64,000 bases of DNA, from positions 186,001-250,000 of the forward strand of contig CALXOK010000001.1 in assembly GCA_944390025.1 (NCBI GenBank), written 5' to 3'. The DNA comes from an uncultured Spirochaetales bacterium (GTDB taxonomy: Bacteria; Spirochaetota; Spirochaetia; Sphaerochaetales; Sphaerochaetaceae). Below are positions 17,892 to 25,679 of the stretch, piece after piece. A model generated the notes under the pieces. The model was not told the DNA's origin, searched no databases, and saw only the letters and a program-made list of their open reading frames with translations. Positions within the stretch are counted from its first letter, which is position 1. Each line of letters starts with the position of its first letter. The position numbers and the translations under genes were made by a program.

Positions 17892-19058
17892 ATGAGTTAT
17901 TCAGCTGACAGATACGCCTATTACATTGTCCACAGGATGCTCCGCCTTGAAGAAGGCGAAGGCCTCACACTTAACGCCAACCCGGAAACGATTGAATTCG
18001 CTCATAAAGTCGCTCATGAAGCTGCAGAGACGACAGGGTGTACGGTCTCTCTTGTCTATATTGAGAACGGGACTCCTCAGTCAGTTGATGAAATAGAGCC
18101 TTCCTTCAAGCCTCATAAGGCACTAAGGCCAGTCATGCTGCATCTTGCCTCATTCTCTCAGGCTCCTTTCAATCCTGATGAGGAAAGCGATGCCCGCACG
18201 CTTCAGAAGCACAGGCTTCTGGCAGATCCGGTTTTCCTGGACCGCAGGATATCAATACCGTATGCGGTTGCCTATGTGCCGACTCCAGAATGGGCTGAAT
18301 TCATATACGGTCCCGGAGCAACTGCAGACAGACTTTTTCTTGATCTTGCTTCTTTCATGGGATTCGAGGATGAGAATGAAGGGGAAGATTCAACTAAGCA
18401 GCTTGAAAGAATCCTTTCAATGCGAAGCGCTGAGCTGAACAGGATGAAGATAAAGGCACTGCATCTGACGGGACCTCAGTGCGACCTGACTGTCAGGACT
18501 GCACAGGGCTCGGCATGCGGCACAAGCGCTATGCGACTTGACAGTGGAAGGTTCTTCTATCCTTCCCTTCCTTGTGAAGACATTATCATACCTGTCAACC
18601 GTGACAGTGCTGATGGATGGTTCATGACAACTCTTCCATTCCGTCTTTACGACAGAGTGTTCTCAGATGCCAGGATAACGCTTGAAAACGGAAGAATCAC
18701 GGCGTTCACAGGAGCGGATGCCGGCTATGTTGGAAAATACCTCAACGTTGACCCGCTTGCCTCCCATATAAGTGAAGTCATACTCTGCGAGAGCCTAACA
18801 AGAGCCGCGATGAGTGAGCATTCATTCGGAATCCCGATGCTGGACAGAATGAGGGCAAGTCAGATTGTCTTCGGCGGCATCACCCCTGAGCGTGTCACAC
18901 TGCAGGATGAAAGTCTTCTTGACAGCTATGGTCTCAATACCAGCTTCGCCCGTCTTGAGCTTCCAGCCGGTAGCACAGAGCTCACGGTTAGCGCACTCAC
19001 TGAAGACGGAAACGAGAAAGTTATTATGGAAGACGGCCGGTTCTCACTGGAAGTTTAA
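17892..19058 (+). CDS. M29 aminopeptidase-like protein, metal ligands probably degenerate
   Basis: The 388 residues resemble the M29 (AmpS/aminopeptidase T) fold: an N-terminal domain with SADRYAYYIVHRMLRLEEGEG, a central DLTVRTAQG segment, and an ARITLENGRITAFTG strand pair. In active members this part carries a conserved Glu and a C-terminal HVDFMIG-type metal motif. Here the equivalents read PFRLYDRVFS and RASQIVFGG, so key ligands seem lost. It may be inactive or a divergent relative. It is transcribed alone and overlaps the end of coaX by 15 nt, convergently. Confidence 0.65.
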   Translation: MSYSADRYAYYIVHRMLRLEEGEGLTLNANPETIEFAHKVAHEAAETTGCTVSLVYIENGTPQSVDEIEPSFKPHKALRPVMLHLASFSQAPFNPDEESDARTLQKHRLLADPVFLDRRISIPYAVAYVPTPEWAEFIYGPGATADRLFLDLASFMGFEDENEGEDSTKQLERILSMRSAELNRMKIKALHLTGPQCDLTVRTAQGSACGTSAMRLDSGRFFYPSLPCEDIIIPVNRDSADGWFMTTLPFRLYDRVFSDARITLENGRITAFTGADAGYVGKYLNVDPLASHISEVILCESLTRAAMSEHSFGIPMLDRMRASQIVFGGITPERVTLQDESLLDSYGLNTSFARLELPAGSTELTVSALTEDGNEKVIMEDGRFSLEV

Positions 19059-19811
19059 ATCAGCAAGCAGCCTCAGTCCTTCCAGCGTATGACGCTTGTC
19101 GATATGGTCAATTCTTGTGATAAGAGGAGAAATCGTCTTGCACAGCCCGCCTGTGGCCATGACGTAAAGGTGCACGCCGAGTTCAGCTTCAGTACACTCA
19201 ATAATCCTGGAGACAAGACCTGCATAACCGTACATTATTCCTGCCCTGATTGAATCCTCACTGTTGCGGCCAAGGCTCGTGGACGGCAGTCTGAGCTCAA
19301 CCTGAGGAAGCTGGGCTGTTGAGCCGAAAAGCGCATTCACGCTGGTAAGGAGTCCTGGAACAATCGCAACGCCTTTGACCTCGCCGGATGCATCTGCTGT
19401 CGAGAAAGTCAGAGCTGTTCCGAAATCAACAGTCATTACTGTGTCATCCGGCCTGAAATGATGGGCATAGGCCATGTTGCACAGCAGGTCCATACCAAGC
19501 TCAGACGGGATTGATGAGCGTATGAGCCCTGTCTTCATGTCATGACGCACAAGCATGGCGTCACAGCCGAAAAGACGGTTGGCGTTTTTCAGCAGTGAGA
19601 GTGTCAGGTTTGGAACAACTGACGAGATAATCACACGGTCCACAGCAGACGGGTCAACATTATCACCCTCAAGCAGGGAGCGGAAGATGGCATAATACTC
19701 ATCTCCGGTCTTCTTCTGGTCTGCGAACACACGCCAGATATGCTTCCATGACGAACCGTCATGGATGGCAAGTACAATATTTGTGTTTCCTACATCAACG
19801 ACTGCAAGCAT
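19044..19811 (-). CDS. coaX: Type III pantothenate kinase
   Basis: Phosphorylates pantothenate, the first committed step of CoA synthesis, using the ASKHA fold. The phosphate-1 motif DVGNTNIVLAIHDG is at residues 5-18. TVDFGTALTFS (about 125) and the adenosine motif ATGGLCKTI (about 218) are also present. The 255 residues are normal. CoaX enzymes need a monovalent cation and are not feedback-inhibited by CoA. The ATG at 19811 overlaps the ABC-F stop. With coaD, this gives two CoA genes in the window. Confidence 0.96.
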   Translation of the reverse strand: MLAVVDVGNTNIVLAIHDGSSWKHIWRVFADQKKTGDEYYAIFRSLLEGDNVDPSAVDRVIISSVVPNLTLSLLKNANRLFGCDAMLVRHDMKTGLIRSSIPSELGMDLLCNMAYAHHFRPDDTVMTVDFGTALTFSTADASGEVKGVAIVPGLLTSVNALFGSTAQLPQVELRLPSTSLGRNSEDSIRAGIMYGYAGLVSRIIECTEAELGVHLYVMATGGLCKTISPLITRIDHIDKRHTLEGLRLLADLNFQ

Positions 19812-21448
19812 TACAGAAGCACCACAGAATGCTTACCGGCGTAAGCCTTGTCACGAAGCTCAATGACACTCTTGTCACTGATGTAGCTCTCGAAATTCGT
19901 ATACCTGTCAATGAGACCTGCCGGAGTGAACTCAATAATCCTGTTAGCAACAGAATCAACGAACTGATGGTCATGGCTGTTGAAAAGCAGTGTTCCCTTG
20001 AAATTGATCAGTCCGTCATTGAGAGCCTGAATGGACTCCAGATCGAGATGGCTTGTCGGCTCATCGAAGATCATGCAGTTGGCTCCTTCAAGCATCATCT
20101 TTGCCAGGACGACACGGACCTTCTCTCCTCCTGAAAGAACACGGCAGGGCTTGAGAGCCTCATCACCAGAGAAAAGCATTCTTCCAAGGAAGGAGCGCAC
20201 AAAAGTGTCATCATCCTCCTTGCTGAACTGCTGGAGATACTCAGCGATTGAGACATCAGTATCGAACATCTTCGTGTTGTCTTTCGGGAAATAGCTGAGT
20301 GATGTCGTGACCCCCCAGGTGTATGTTCCCTCATCCGGTTCCATCTCTCCTGCCAGAATCTGGAAAAGGACAGTCTTCGCATAATGGTTGGGACCGACAA
20401 AGGCGACCTTGTCATTAGGATTGATTGTGAGGTTGAGATGGTCAAAGATGACCTCCCCGTCAATTGCCTTGCAAAGATCCTTTATCTCAAGACAGTTCTT
20501 TCCAATCTCCCTTTCAGGCTTGAACGCAACATAAGGGAAGCGTCGGCTGGATGGCTTGATATCATCAAGAGTGAGCTTCTCGATAAGTTTCTTCCTGCTT
20601 GTCGCCTGCTTTGCCTTTGCGACGTTTGAGCTGAAGCGCTGGATGAACTCCTTGAGTTCTGCGATCTTGTCTTCCCTTCTCTTTTTCTCGTCTTTCAGCT
20701 GTTTTGCAGCAAGCTGGCTTGACATATACCAGAAGTCATAGTTACCGACATAAAGCTGGATCTTGCCGTAGTCGATATCACAGATGTGGGTGCACACAGT
20801 ATTGAGGAAGTGTCTGTCATGGCTGACGACGATGACTGTGTTGTTGAACTCTGAAAGATAATCCTCAAGCCAGTGGACAGACTCAAGATCAAGGTGGTTT
20901 GTAGGCTCATCAAGAAGCAGGATATCAGGATTTCCGAAAAGAGCCTGGGCAAGAAGGACACGGACCTTGAGGTTGTCTTCAATATCTTCCATCTTCTTGT
21001 CATGAAGGTCTGTCGGGATTCCGAGACCGTCAAGCATCTGAGCCGCCTCGCTTTCAGCTTCCCATCCGCCCATCTCAGCGAACTCGGTCTCGAGTTCAGC
21101 CGCACGGATTCCATCCTCTTCAGAGAAATCCTCCTTGGCATAAATCTGGTCACGTTCCTTCATCACGGCATAAAGCTTCTCATAGCCCATGATTACCGTC
21201 TCAAGAACCTGATACTTATTGAAGGCGAAGTGATTCTGCCTGAGAACCGCCATTCTTTCTCCTGGAGTGACGATGACCTCCCCGCTGTCAGCCTCGATCT
21301 CACCGGAAAGAATCTTCATGAATGTGGATTTTCCGGCACCGTTGGCACCGATGATGCCATAGCAGTTTCCCGGAGTGAACTTAATGTTCACATCCTTGAA
21401 AAGGACCTGTGTACCGTATGAGAGAGAAATATTGCTGGCTGTTATCAT
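19811..21448 (-). CDS. ABC-F family ATPase (YbiT-like)
   Basis: A soluble protein with two ABC domains and no membrane segments, of the class that acts on the ribosome. NBD1 has Walker A GANGAGKSTFMKIL (about 36-49) and DEPTNHLD; its signature is replaced by IEDNLKVRVLLAQAL. NBD2 has the degenerate Walker A GPNHYAKTVLFQIL, a proper LSGGEKVRVVLAK signature and DEPTSHLD. A linker rich in Lys/Arg joins them. Similar asymmetry is typical of YbiT-like members. GGAG lies 8 nt before the ATG. It overlaps coaX by one base. Confidence 0.9.
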   Translation of the reverse strand: MITASNISLSYGTQVLFKDVNIKFTPGNCYGIIGANGAGKSTFMKILSGEIEADSGEVIVTPGERMAVLRQNHFAFNKYQVLETVIMGYEKLYAVMKERDQIYAKEDFSEEDGIRAAELETEFAEMGGWEAESEAAQMLDGLGIPTDLHDKKMEDIEDNLKVRVLLAQALFGNPDILLLDEPTNHLDLESVHWLEDYLSEFNNTVIVVSHDRHFLNTVCTHICDIDYGKIQLYVGNYDFWYMSSQLAAKQLKDEKKRREDKIAELKEFIQRFSSNVAKAKQATSRKKLIEKLTLDDIKPSSRRFPYVAFKPEREIGKNCLEIKDLCKAIDGEVIFDHLNLTINPNDKVAFVGPNHYAKTVLFQILAGEMEPDEGTYTWGVTTSLSYFPKDNTKMFDTDVSIAEYLQQFSKEDDDTFVRSFLGRMLFSGDEALKPCRVLSGGEKVRVVLAKMMLEGANCMIFDEPTSHLDLESIQALNDGLINFKGTLLFNSHDHQFVDSVANRIIEFTPAGLIDRYTNFESYISDKSVIELRDKAYAGKHSVVLL

Positions 21449-21464
21449 TTAAAACTCCATTGAG

Positions 21465-21502
21465 AAAAAAATAGCAGCATCAGGCTTGGTTCCTGTGCTG
21501 CT
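21465..21502 (-). terminator. Intrinsic terminator after tRNA-Glu
   Basis: On the minus strand AGCAGCA (21502-21496) pairs with TGCTGCT (21479-21473) and is followed by a T run (21471-21465). It separates the tRNA pair from the ABC-F gene. Confidence 0.8.
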
Positions 21503-21507
21503 GTCTT

Positions 21508-21579
21508 TAGTTCCTAGGGGAATCGAACCCCTATTTAGAGACTGAGAATCTCCCGTCCTAACCGTTAGACGAAGGAACC
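21508..21579 (-). tRNA. tRNA-Glu (anticodon TTC)
   Basis: A 72-nt tRNA on the minus strand. The acceptor GGTTCCT pairs with AGGAACT (G1-U72 wobble). The anticodon loop ATTCTCA gives TTC. The T-arm is AGGGGTTCGATTCCCCT. It follows tRNA-Gln by 9 nt in the same transcript. Confidence 0.95.
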
Positions 21580-21588
21580 GGTATTATT

Positions 21589-21659
21589 CTGGGATGGAGG
21601 GATTCGAACCCCCAAAGGCAGAACCAGAATCTGCAGTGTTACCATTACACTACATCCCA
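21589..21659 (-). tRNA. tRNA-Gln (anticodon CTG)
   Basis: A 71-nt tRNA on the minus strand. The acceptor TGGGATG pairs with CATCCCA. The anticodon stem GCAGA/TCTGC encloses TTCTGGT, giving CTG. The discriminator is G73. CCA is not encoded. Confidence 0.94.
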
Positions 21660-21684
21660 AATTCCTGTTTCCAGTCGATAACGT

Positions 21685-21713
21685 ACACTACAGGAAAGCC
21701 ACTTCAGTGTCAA
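21685..21713 (-). promoter_or_regulatory. Predicted promoter of the tRNA-Gln/tRNA-Glu transcript
   Basis: A perfect TTGACA (21713-21708), a 17-nt spacer and TAGTGT (21690-21685) on the minus strand. Transcription would start about 19 nt before tRNA-Gln. Confidence 0.6.
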
Positions 21714-21797
21714 TAAGGATTTTCAAAAAAAATAAAAATATTTCTGCGGCTGCTCATTTCCGTTCTTTTCCATGTAGCTGTTTCTGGAGGATATGAA

Positions 21798-22049
21798 ATG
21801 TACAGAAAAGTGCTCAGCGCAGAAGAAAGCTTCATCAGAAGCAGAAGGGTTTTCGCATCTCTCGTGAATGCAGTCTGCTACAACGGGAAAAAAACTGTCG
21901 AGGCAGGCCGACTGGAAGAAGTCAGTCATCCGGTATTTGACGAGATGACAATTAAGAGGATTTTCCCGGACTTCATAAGATGCGTGACTATGCATTCTCC
22001 TGCAGGAGACATCAAGCTGATTCAGCTTAAAGGAAAGAATCAGGGATAG
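21798..22049 (+). CDS. Small uncharacterised protein, 83 residues
   Basis: I recognise no family. The frame has a strong ribosome-binding site (TGGAGG, 7 nt before the ATG), which the competing reverse frame lacks. The product is mildly basic with two short hydrophobic patches (FASLVNAVCY and FPDFIRCVTM) and no signal peptide. It stands alone after the tRNA pair and converges on tsaD with a 10-nt overlap. It may be a lineage-specific small protein. Confidence 0.5.
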   Translation: MYRKVLSAEESFIRSRRVFASLVNAVCYNGKKTVEAGRLEEVSHPVFDEMTIKRIFPDFIRCVTMHSPAGDIKLIQLKGKNQG

Positions 22050-23059
22050 GCATGCTTGAATGCGGACACGCGTGAGCTTGCAGTGAGGAAGTCATCATCC
22101 CTGTATCCGTCACAAAGATATCTGTATGCAAGGCCCGCCACCATCGCACCGTTGTCTGTGCAGAGCTTGAGAGACGGGAATGTGACAGTGTAACCGCCCT
22201 TCTCAAGATTCTTGAGCTCGCTTCGCAGAAGGCTGTTTGCTGCGACACCGCCTCCGGCACTCACCCTTGTGAGACCTGTATCCTTGAGGGCGAGGCGGAC
22301 ACGCTTCATGAGAATGCCGACAGCACAGCGCTGGAATGATGCGGCAATGTTTTCTCCCGTAATTTCAGCATTCCCGTTGCGGAATTTTTCTAGCTGGTTG
22401 ATTGCAGCTGTCTTGAGACCGCTGTATGACATGTCATATGGATGCTCTCCCTTGTCCAGAGTCGGACCGTTGAAAAGGAAGGCCATCGGGTCGCCGTTCT
22501 TGCTCAGGCGGTCAATCACGACACCGCCAGGATAACCGAGGTTGTAGAACTTAGCGACCTTGTCAAATGCTTCTCCTATCGCATCATCGATTGTCGTGCC
22601 GAGCACGTTGATGCTGTCATAACCGTCAACACGGCAGATGACAGTGTGCCCTCCGGAGACAAGTACACCCAGATAAGGATACTCAAGTGGATTCTCAATC
22701 TGTGATGCATAAAGATGTGCCCTGATATGGTCTATTCCGATAACGGGAATGCCGAGAGCTCTGGCAAATGATTTTGCGAAATTGACACCGACAAGCAGGC
22801 TTCCGAGCAGACCGGGCCTGTTTGAGACTGCAACCGCATCAATATCGCAATTACTGATTCCGGCCTGAGAAACTGCAGCCTTCACCACCTGGCTAATCCA
22901 CTCTGTATGAAGCCGGGATGCAAGCTCAGGGACAACGCCCTGATACGGTTTATGCAGCTCAATCTGGGTTGCAATGACATTTGAAAGAATCTCTCTGCCG
23001 TCCTTGACGAGTGCAGCAGAGCATTCGTCGCAACTGGTCTCAATTCCAAGAACAATCAT
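22040..23059 (-). CDS. tsaD: tRNA threonylcarbamoyladenosine biosynthesis protein TsaD
   Basis: Transfers the threonylcarbamoyl group to A37 of ANN-decoding tRNAs, together with TsaB and TsaE. The 339-residue ASKHA protein opens with IVLGIETSCDECSAALV. It has the metal-binding HIRAHLYAS (about 109-117), SGGHT (about 134-138) and a C-terminal AGGVAANS-like VSAGGGVAANSLLR. The length is normal. It follows the 77-residue gene by 9 nt. TsaB, TsaC and TsaE are not in this window. Confidence 0.97.
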   Translation of the reverse strand: MIVLGIETSCDECSAALVKDGREILSNVIATQIELHKPYQGVVPELASRLHTEWISQVVKAAVSQAGISNCDIDAVAVSNRPGLLGSLLVGVNFAKSFARALGIPVIGIDHIRAHLYASQIENPLEYPYLGVLVSGGHTVICRVDGYDSINVLGTTIDDAIGEAFDKVAKFYNLGYPGGVVIDRLSKNGDPMAFLFNGPTLDKGEHPYDMSYSGLKTAAINQLEKFRNGNAEITGENIAASFQRCAVGILMKRVRLALKDTGLTRVSAGGGVAANSLLRSELKNLEKGGYTVTFPSLKLCTDNGAMVAGLAYRYLCDGYRDDDFLTASSRVSAFKHAYP

Positions 23060-23068
23060 GACCTAATG

Positions 23069-23302
23069 TTAATACTCTTCTTCTTCCTCTGCGTCAAGTG
23101 AGTCAGAAACAGTGAGTCCCATATGACGCATGAAATAAAGATGGTACAGGTCGTCCGAGAACACAGTGTGATAGAAATTGGCGACATGTGTGCCCATCGG
23201 CTCCCCGATTTCCACAGAAGGGCTTTCTTTGATGTCCTGCCGTACTGGAACAGGAACAAGAAGATCTTCCGTGAAGGATTTTCCCTGATATATTTCTCCC
23301 AT
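23069..23302 (-). CDS. Small acidic uncharacterised protein, 77 residues
   Basis: I do not recognise it. AAGGAGGG lies about 10 nt before the ATG, and the frame is coupled to tsaD 9 nt downstream, so it looks real. The N-terminal half contains DLLVPVPVRQD, the middle HVANFYHTVFSDDLYHLYFMRHMG is aromatic/His-rich, and the end is EEEEEY. There is no membrane segment or known motif. Co-transcription with tsaD does not by itself show a tRNA-related role. Confidence 0.6.
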   Translation of the reverse strand: MGEIYQGKSFTEDLLVPVPVRQDIKESPSVEIGEPMGTHVANFYHTVFSDDLYHLYFMRHMGLTVSDSLDAEEEEEY

Positions 23303-23430
23303 TGTTCTCCGCCCTCCTTGAACTTATTGTAGCATGTGATGATGTAATTCCTGCTTTATAAAATACGGAAAAAACGAAAAAAGAAAAGCCTTTCGGGACA
23401 AAAATCTTTCTCAATGCATCATTTTGACTT

Positions 23431-23436
23431 TATAAT
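23431..23436 (+). promoter_or_regulatory. -10 box immediately upstream of cutC
   Basis: A perfect TATAAT ends 7 nt before the ATG at 23444, with no Shine-Dalgarno between. It implies a leaderless cutC mRNA and argues against the earlier in-frame ATG at 23414. The -35 is weak. Confidence 0.4.
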
Positions 23437-23443
23437 CCGGCGT

Positions 23444-24190
23444 ATGAGTAACAGAAAAACAAAGATTGAAGTATGCACAGGAAGCGCAGAATCCGTCCTG
23501 ATTGCACAGAAAGCCGGAGCTGACAGAGTCGAACTTTGCAGTGACCTGTTTGAGGGCGGTCTGACACCTACTGTCGGAACTTTTCTTTACCTGAAAGAAC
23601 ATGCGTCAATCCCCATGAACGTTATGATCCGTCCACGTGCCGGCGATTTCTGCTACAGCGATGTGGAATTTGAAGTCATGAAGAAAGAAGTCCTTTTCTT
23701 CAAGGAAAACGGGGCCTCTGGCATTGTATTCGGCATTCTCACGCCTGATGGCGAGATTGACATGGTCCGCTCGAAGGAAATCATCGAGCTGGCACGCCCT
23801 CTTCCTGTTACATTCCACAGGGCCTTTGATATGACGAAGGATGCTTTTTCTTCCCTCGAGAATCTCATTGAGCTTTCTGTCGACAGGGTTCTCACAAGCG
23901 GTCTAGAAACAAGCGTGCTTGAAGGAGCCGACACACTGAAGGAACTTGTAAAAATAGCAGGGGACAGAATCATAGTCATGCCTGGCTGCGGAATCAATGA
24001 AAGGAACTTCGCGAAGATAAAGTCCATCATCGGTGCAAGTGAATACCATGTGTCAATGTCGTCAACAGTGCCGTCCAGAATGAGCTATCATGGTCACGTC
24101 AGCATGGGCGGAGTTCTCAGACAGAATGAATTCTCAATCGCCTCGACCAGTTCAGAACGTCTTGAGACTGTATTGAATCTTTGTACTTAA
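23444..24190 (+). CDS. cutC: CutC family protein
   Basis: A TIM-barrel protein historically linked to copper homeostasis; its biochemical activity is not settled. Typical segments are IEVCTGSAESVLIAQKAGADRVELC, EGGLTPTVGT, MIRPRAGDFCYSD and VTFHRAFDMTKD, with RVLTSGL and GCGINERNFAKI further on. About 248 residues from the ATG at 23444, the usual size. An in-frame ATG at 23414 would add ten residues but would contain the TATAAT box. It is a single gene ending at a hairpin. Confidence 0.92.
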   Translation: MSNRKTKIEVCTGSAESVLIAQKAGADRVELCSDLFEGGLTPTVGTFLYLKEHASIPMNVMIRPRAGDFCYSDVEFEVMKKEVLFFKENGASGIVFGILTPDGEIDMVRSKEIIELARPLPVTFHRAFDMTKDAFSSLENLIELSVDRVLTSGLETSVLEGADTLKELVKIAGDRIIVMPGCGINERNFAKIKSIIGASEYHVSMSSTVPSRMSYHGHVSMGGVLRQNEFSIASTSSERLETVLNLCT

Positions 24191-24195
24191 CGAAT

Positions 24196-24218
24196 ACAGC
24201 CCGGCAGAACCGGGCTGT
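24196..24218 (+). terminator. Hairpin between cutC and the converging tRNA-Thr
   Basis: A perfect 9-bp stem ACAGCCCGG/CCGGGCTGT with a 5-nt loop lies 5 nt after the cutC stop. It is followed by an A-run rather than a T-run on the plus strand, so it is not a canonical terminator for cutC. It may still act as a transcription barrier or RNA end. Confidence 0.45.
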
Positions 24219-24233
24219 CATGAAAAAAAAACC

Positions 24234-24305
24234 AGCCGGGAAAGGGATTTGAACCCTTGACCTGCTCATTACGAGTGAGCCGCTCTACCCCTGAGCTATT
24301 CCGGC
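24234..24305 (-). tRNA. tRNA-Thr (anticodon CGT)
   Basis: A 72-nt tRNA on the minus strand. The acceptor GCCGGAA pairs with TCCCGGC, with one A-C mismatch at the sixth pair. The anticodon loop CTCGTAA between GCTCA and TGAGC gives CGT. The T-arm is AAGGGTTCAAATCCCTT. CCA is not encoded. Confidence 0.93.
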
Positions 24306-24315
24306 AAACAGCATT

Positions 24316-24344
24316 CTTATAACATAAATTCCGGATGCAGGCAA
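24316..24344 (-). promoter_or_regulatory. Predicted promoter of tRNA-Thr
   Basis: TTGCCT (24344-24339), a 17-nt spacer and TATAAG (24321-24316) on the minus strand, filling the gap between the TldE stop and the tRNA. Confidence 0.5.
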
Positions 24345-25679
24345 TCAGGTGCCTGCAACTGAAAGTTCGCTGACCAGTACAGAAGGACTTCCGGTACGGT
24401 ATGGCGAGAGCGTGACATTGAAATACAAGTCATCAGCAACCGCCATTATCTCATTAAGCATGCTGAAGAAGTTGCCTGCGACAGTGAAGCCTGATATCGC
24501 CTGCGTCTTCTTTCCATCTTTTATCAGAAAGCCGGAAGATTCAATTGAGAAATCCCCGCTGACCGCATTGGCTCCGGCATGGAAGCCTTTCATCTGGGTG
24601 ACAAAGATACCATCACCGGTCTTACCGAAAAGATCATCAATAGAGACGTTTCCCTTTTCAATGTAGAAGGAGTATGGCCTGATTTCGCTTCCCCCGGACG
24701 TGAGAACAGCATTGGCTGTCGGTGCGCATCCGGCCTTCTGGGCCCATCTTCCGTTGTAAAGCAGAGTCCTCAGCACTCCTTTTTCAATAACATTCTTGCA
24801 ATATGCGGGCAACCCTTCTGCATCAAATGATTTCTGGAAGGCATACCCTTCATAAAGAGGGTTGTCAACAAGCGTGACAGCTTCACTGGCCACCTGCTTC
24901 CCGATACTGTCTGTGTATGGCGACAGTCCAAGAAAGGCATTCTTCCCTGAAAACGCAGATGCGAATGCGGAAAGGAAAAGATTCATGCACTCATTGGAGA
25001 AGACAATTCTGTACTTCCCGCTCGGCAGCGAAGTGGATGAAAGCTTATCAAGGGCTTTCGTCACAGCAAGGGAAGTGTCTCCATCAAGGCTGTCCATGAT
25101 GACATAAGCATCCTTTGTCTCTCCTGCCTGTGTAACTACAGCTTCTGATGCGATGTAAGAAGCCGTCGAGGAATCTGAAAGGTCAAGACCGCGGGAATTG
25201 AAAAGCAGATTTGTCTCAGTGATGCTTGCAGCCTGGCTCTCGCTTGCGCAGCTTACCCTGCTGTCAGCATTCAGGAGCTTTTCCTGTGCGGCCAAAACGG
25301 CTTTTTTCAAATCTGCGGTATTATGAAAAGGCACATCAGGCTTCTTCACTTCAGCATAGGATTTGTCAGGTCCGTTGATTACAGGGGAAAAGTCATCCTC
25401 AATCTCCTTTGCCTGACAGTTATCAAGTGCCTTTAAGCAAAGTGTTCTGATCACATCATCATCCACTCTGTCGGATGAGGCGCATCCTTCCTTCTTTCCC
25501 TTAAGCACTCGCACGACAGCTGAGGTGTCAAAGCTGGAAGAGAAGTCAGTGAATTCACGACCAGTCATGCTTGCGGATACAGATCTGGAAGATGATATAG
25601 CAAGCTCCCAATCGTTTATGCCGAGGCTGTGACAGCAGTCCTCAACAGTTTTCCTTATACTCTCATAATCTGCCATCAT
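24345..25679 (-). CDS. pmbA: Metalloprotease subunit TldE/PmbA
   Basis: Partner of TldD in the heterodimeric TldD/TldE protease, which in E. coli trims antibiotic-peptide precursors and unfolded peptides. It lacks HExxxH, as expected for the non-catalytic subunit. ISGFTVAGNFFSMLNEI and the preceding FSIESSGFLIKDGK strand match the family C-terminus. The start is ATG at 25679 (or 25676), overlapping the TldD stop. A longer in-frame start at 25760 lies inside tldD and is unlikely. About 444 residues, normal for PmbA. Confidence 0.92.
   Translation of the reverse strand: MMADYESIRKTVEDCCHSLGINDWELAISSSRSVSASMTGREFTDFSSSFDTSAVVRVLKGKKEGCASSDRVDDDVIRTLCLKALDNCQAKEIEDDFSPVINGPDKSYAEVKKPDVPFHNTADLKKAVLAAQEKLLNADSRVSCASESQAASITETNLLFNSRGLDLSDSSTASYIASEAVVTQAGETKDAYVIMDSLDGDTSLAVTKALDKLSSTSLPSGKYRIVFSNECMNLFLSAFASAFSGKNAFLGLSPYTDSIGKQVASEAVTLVDNPLYEGYAFQKSFDAEGLPAYCKNVIEKGVLRTLLYNGRWAQKAGCAPTANAVLTSGGSEIRPYSFYIEKGNVSIDDLFGKTGDGIFVTQMKGFHAGANAVSGDFSIESSGFLIKDGKKTQAISGFTVAGNFFSMLNEIMAVADDLYFNVTLSPYRTGSPSVLVSELSVAGT

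Noticed and set aside
21723-21995. 90-codon minus-strand frame opposite the 83-residue gene
   Set aside because: It lacks a ribosome-binding site and ends in an AT-rich low-complexity tail. The plus-strand frame has a strong TGGAGG.
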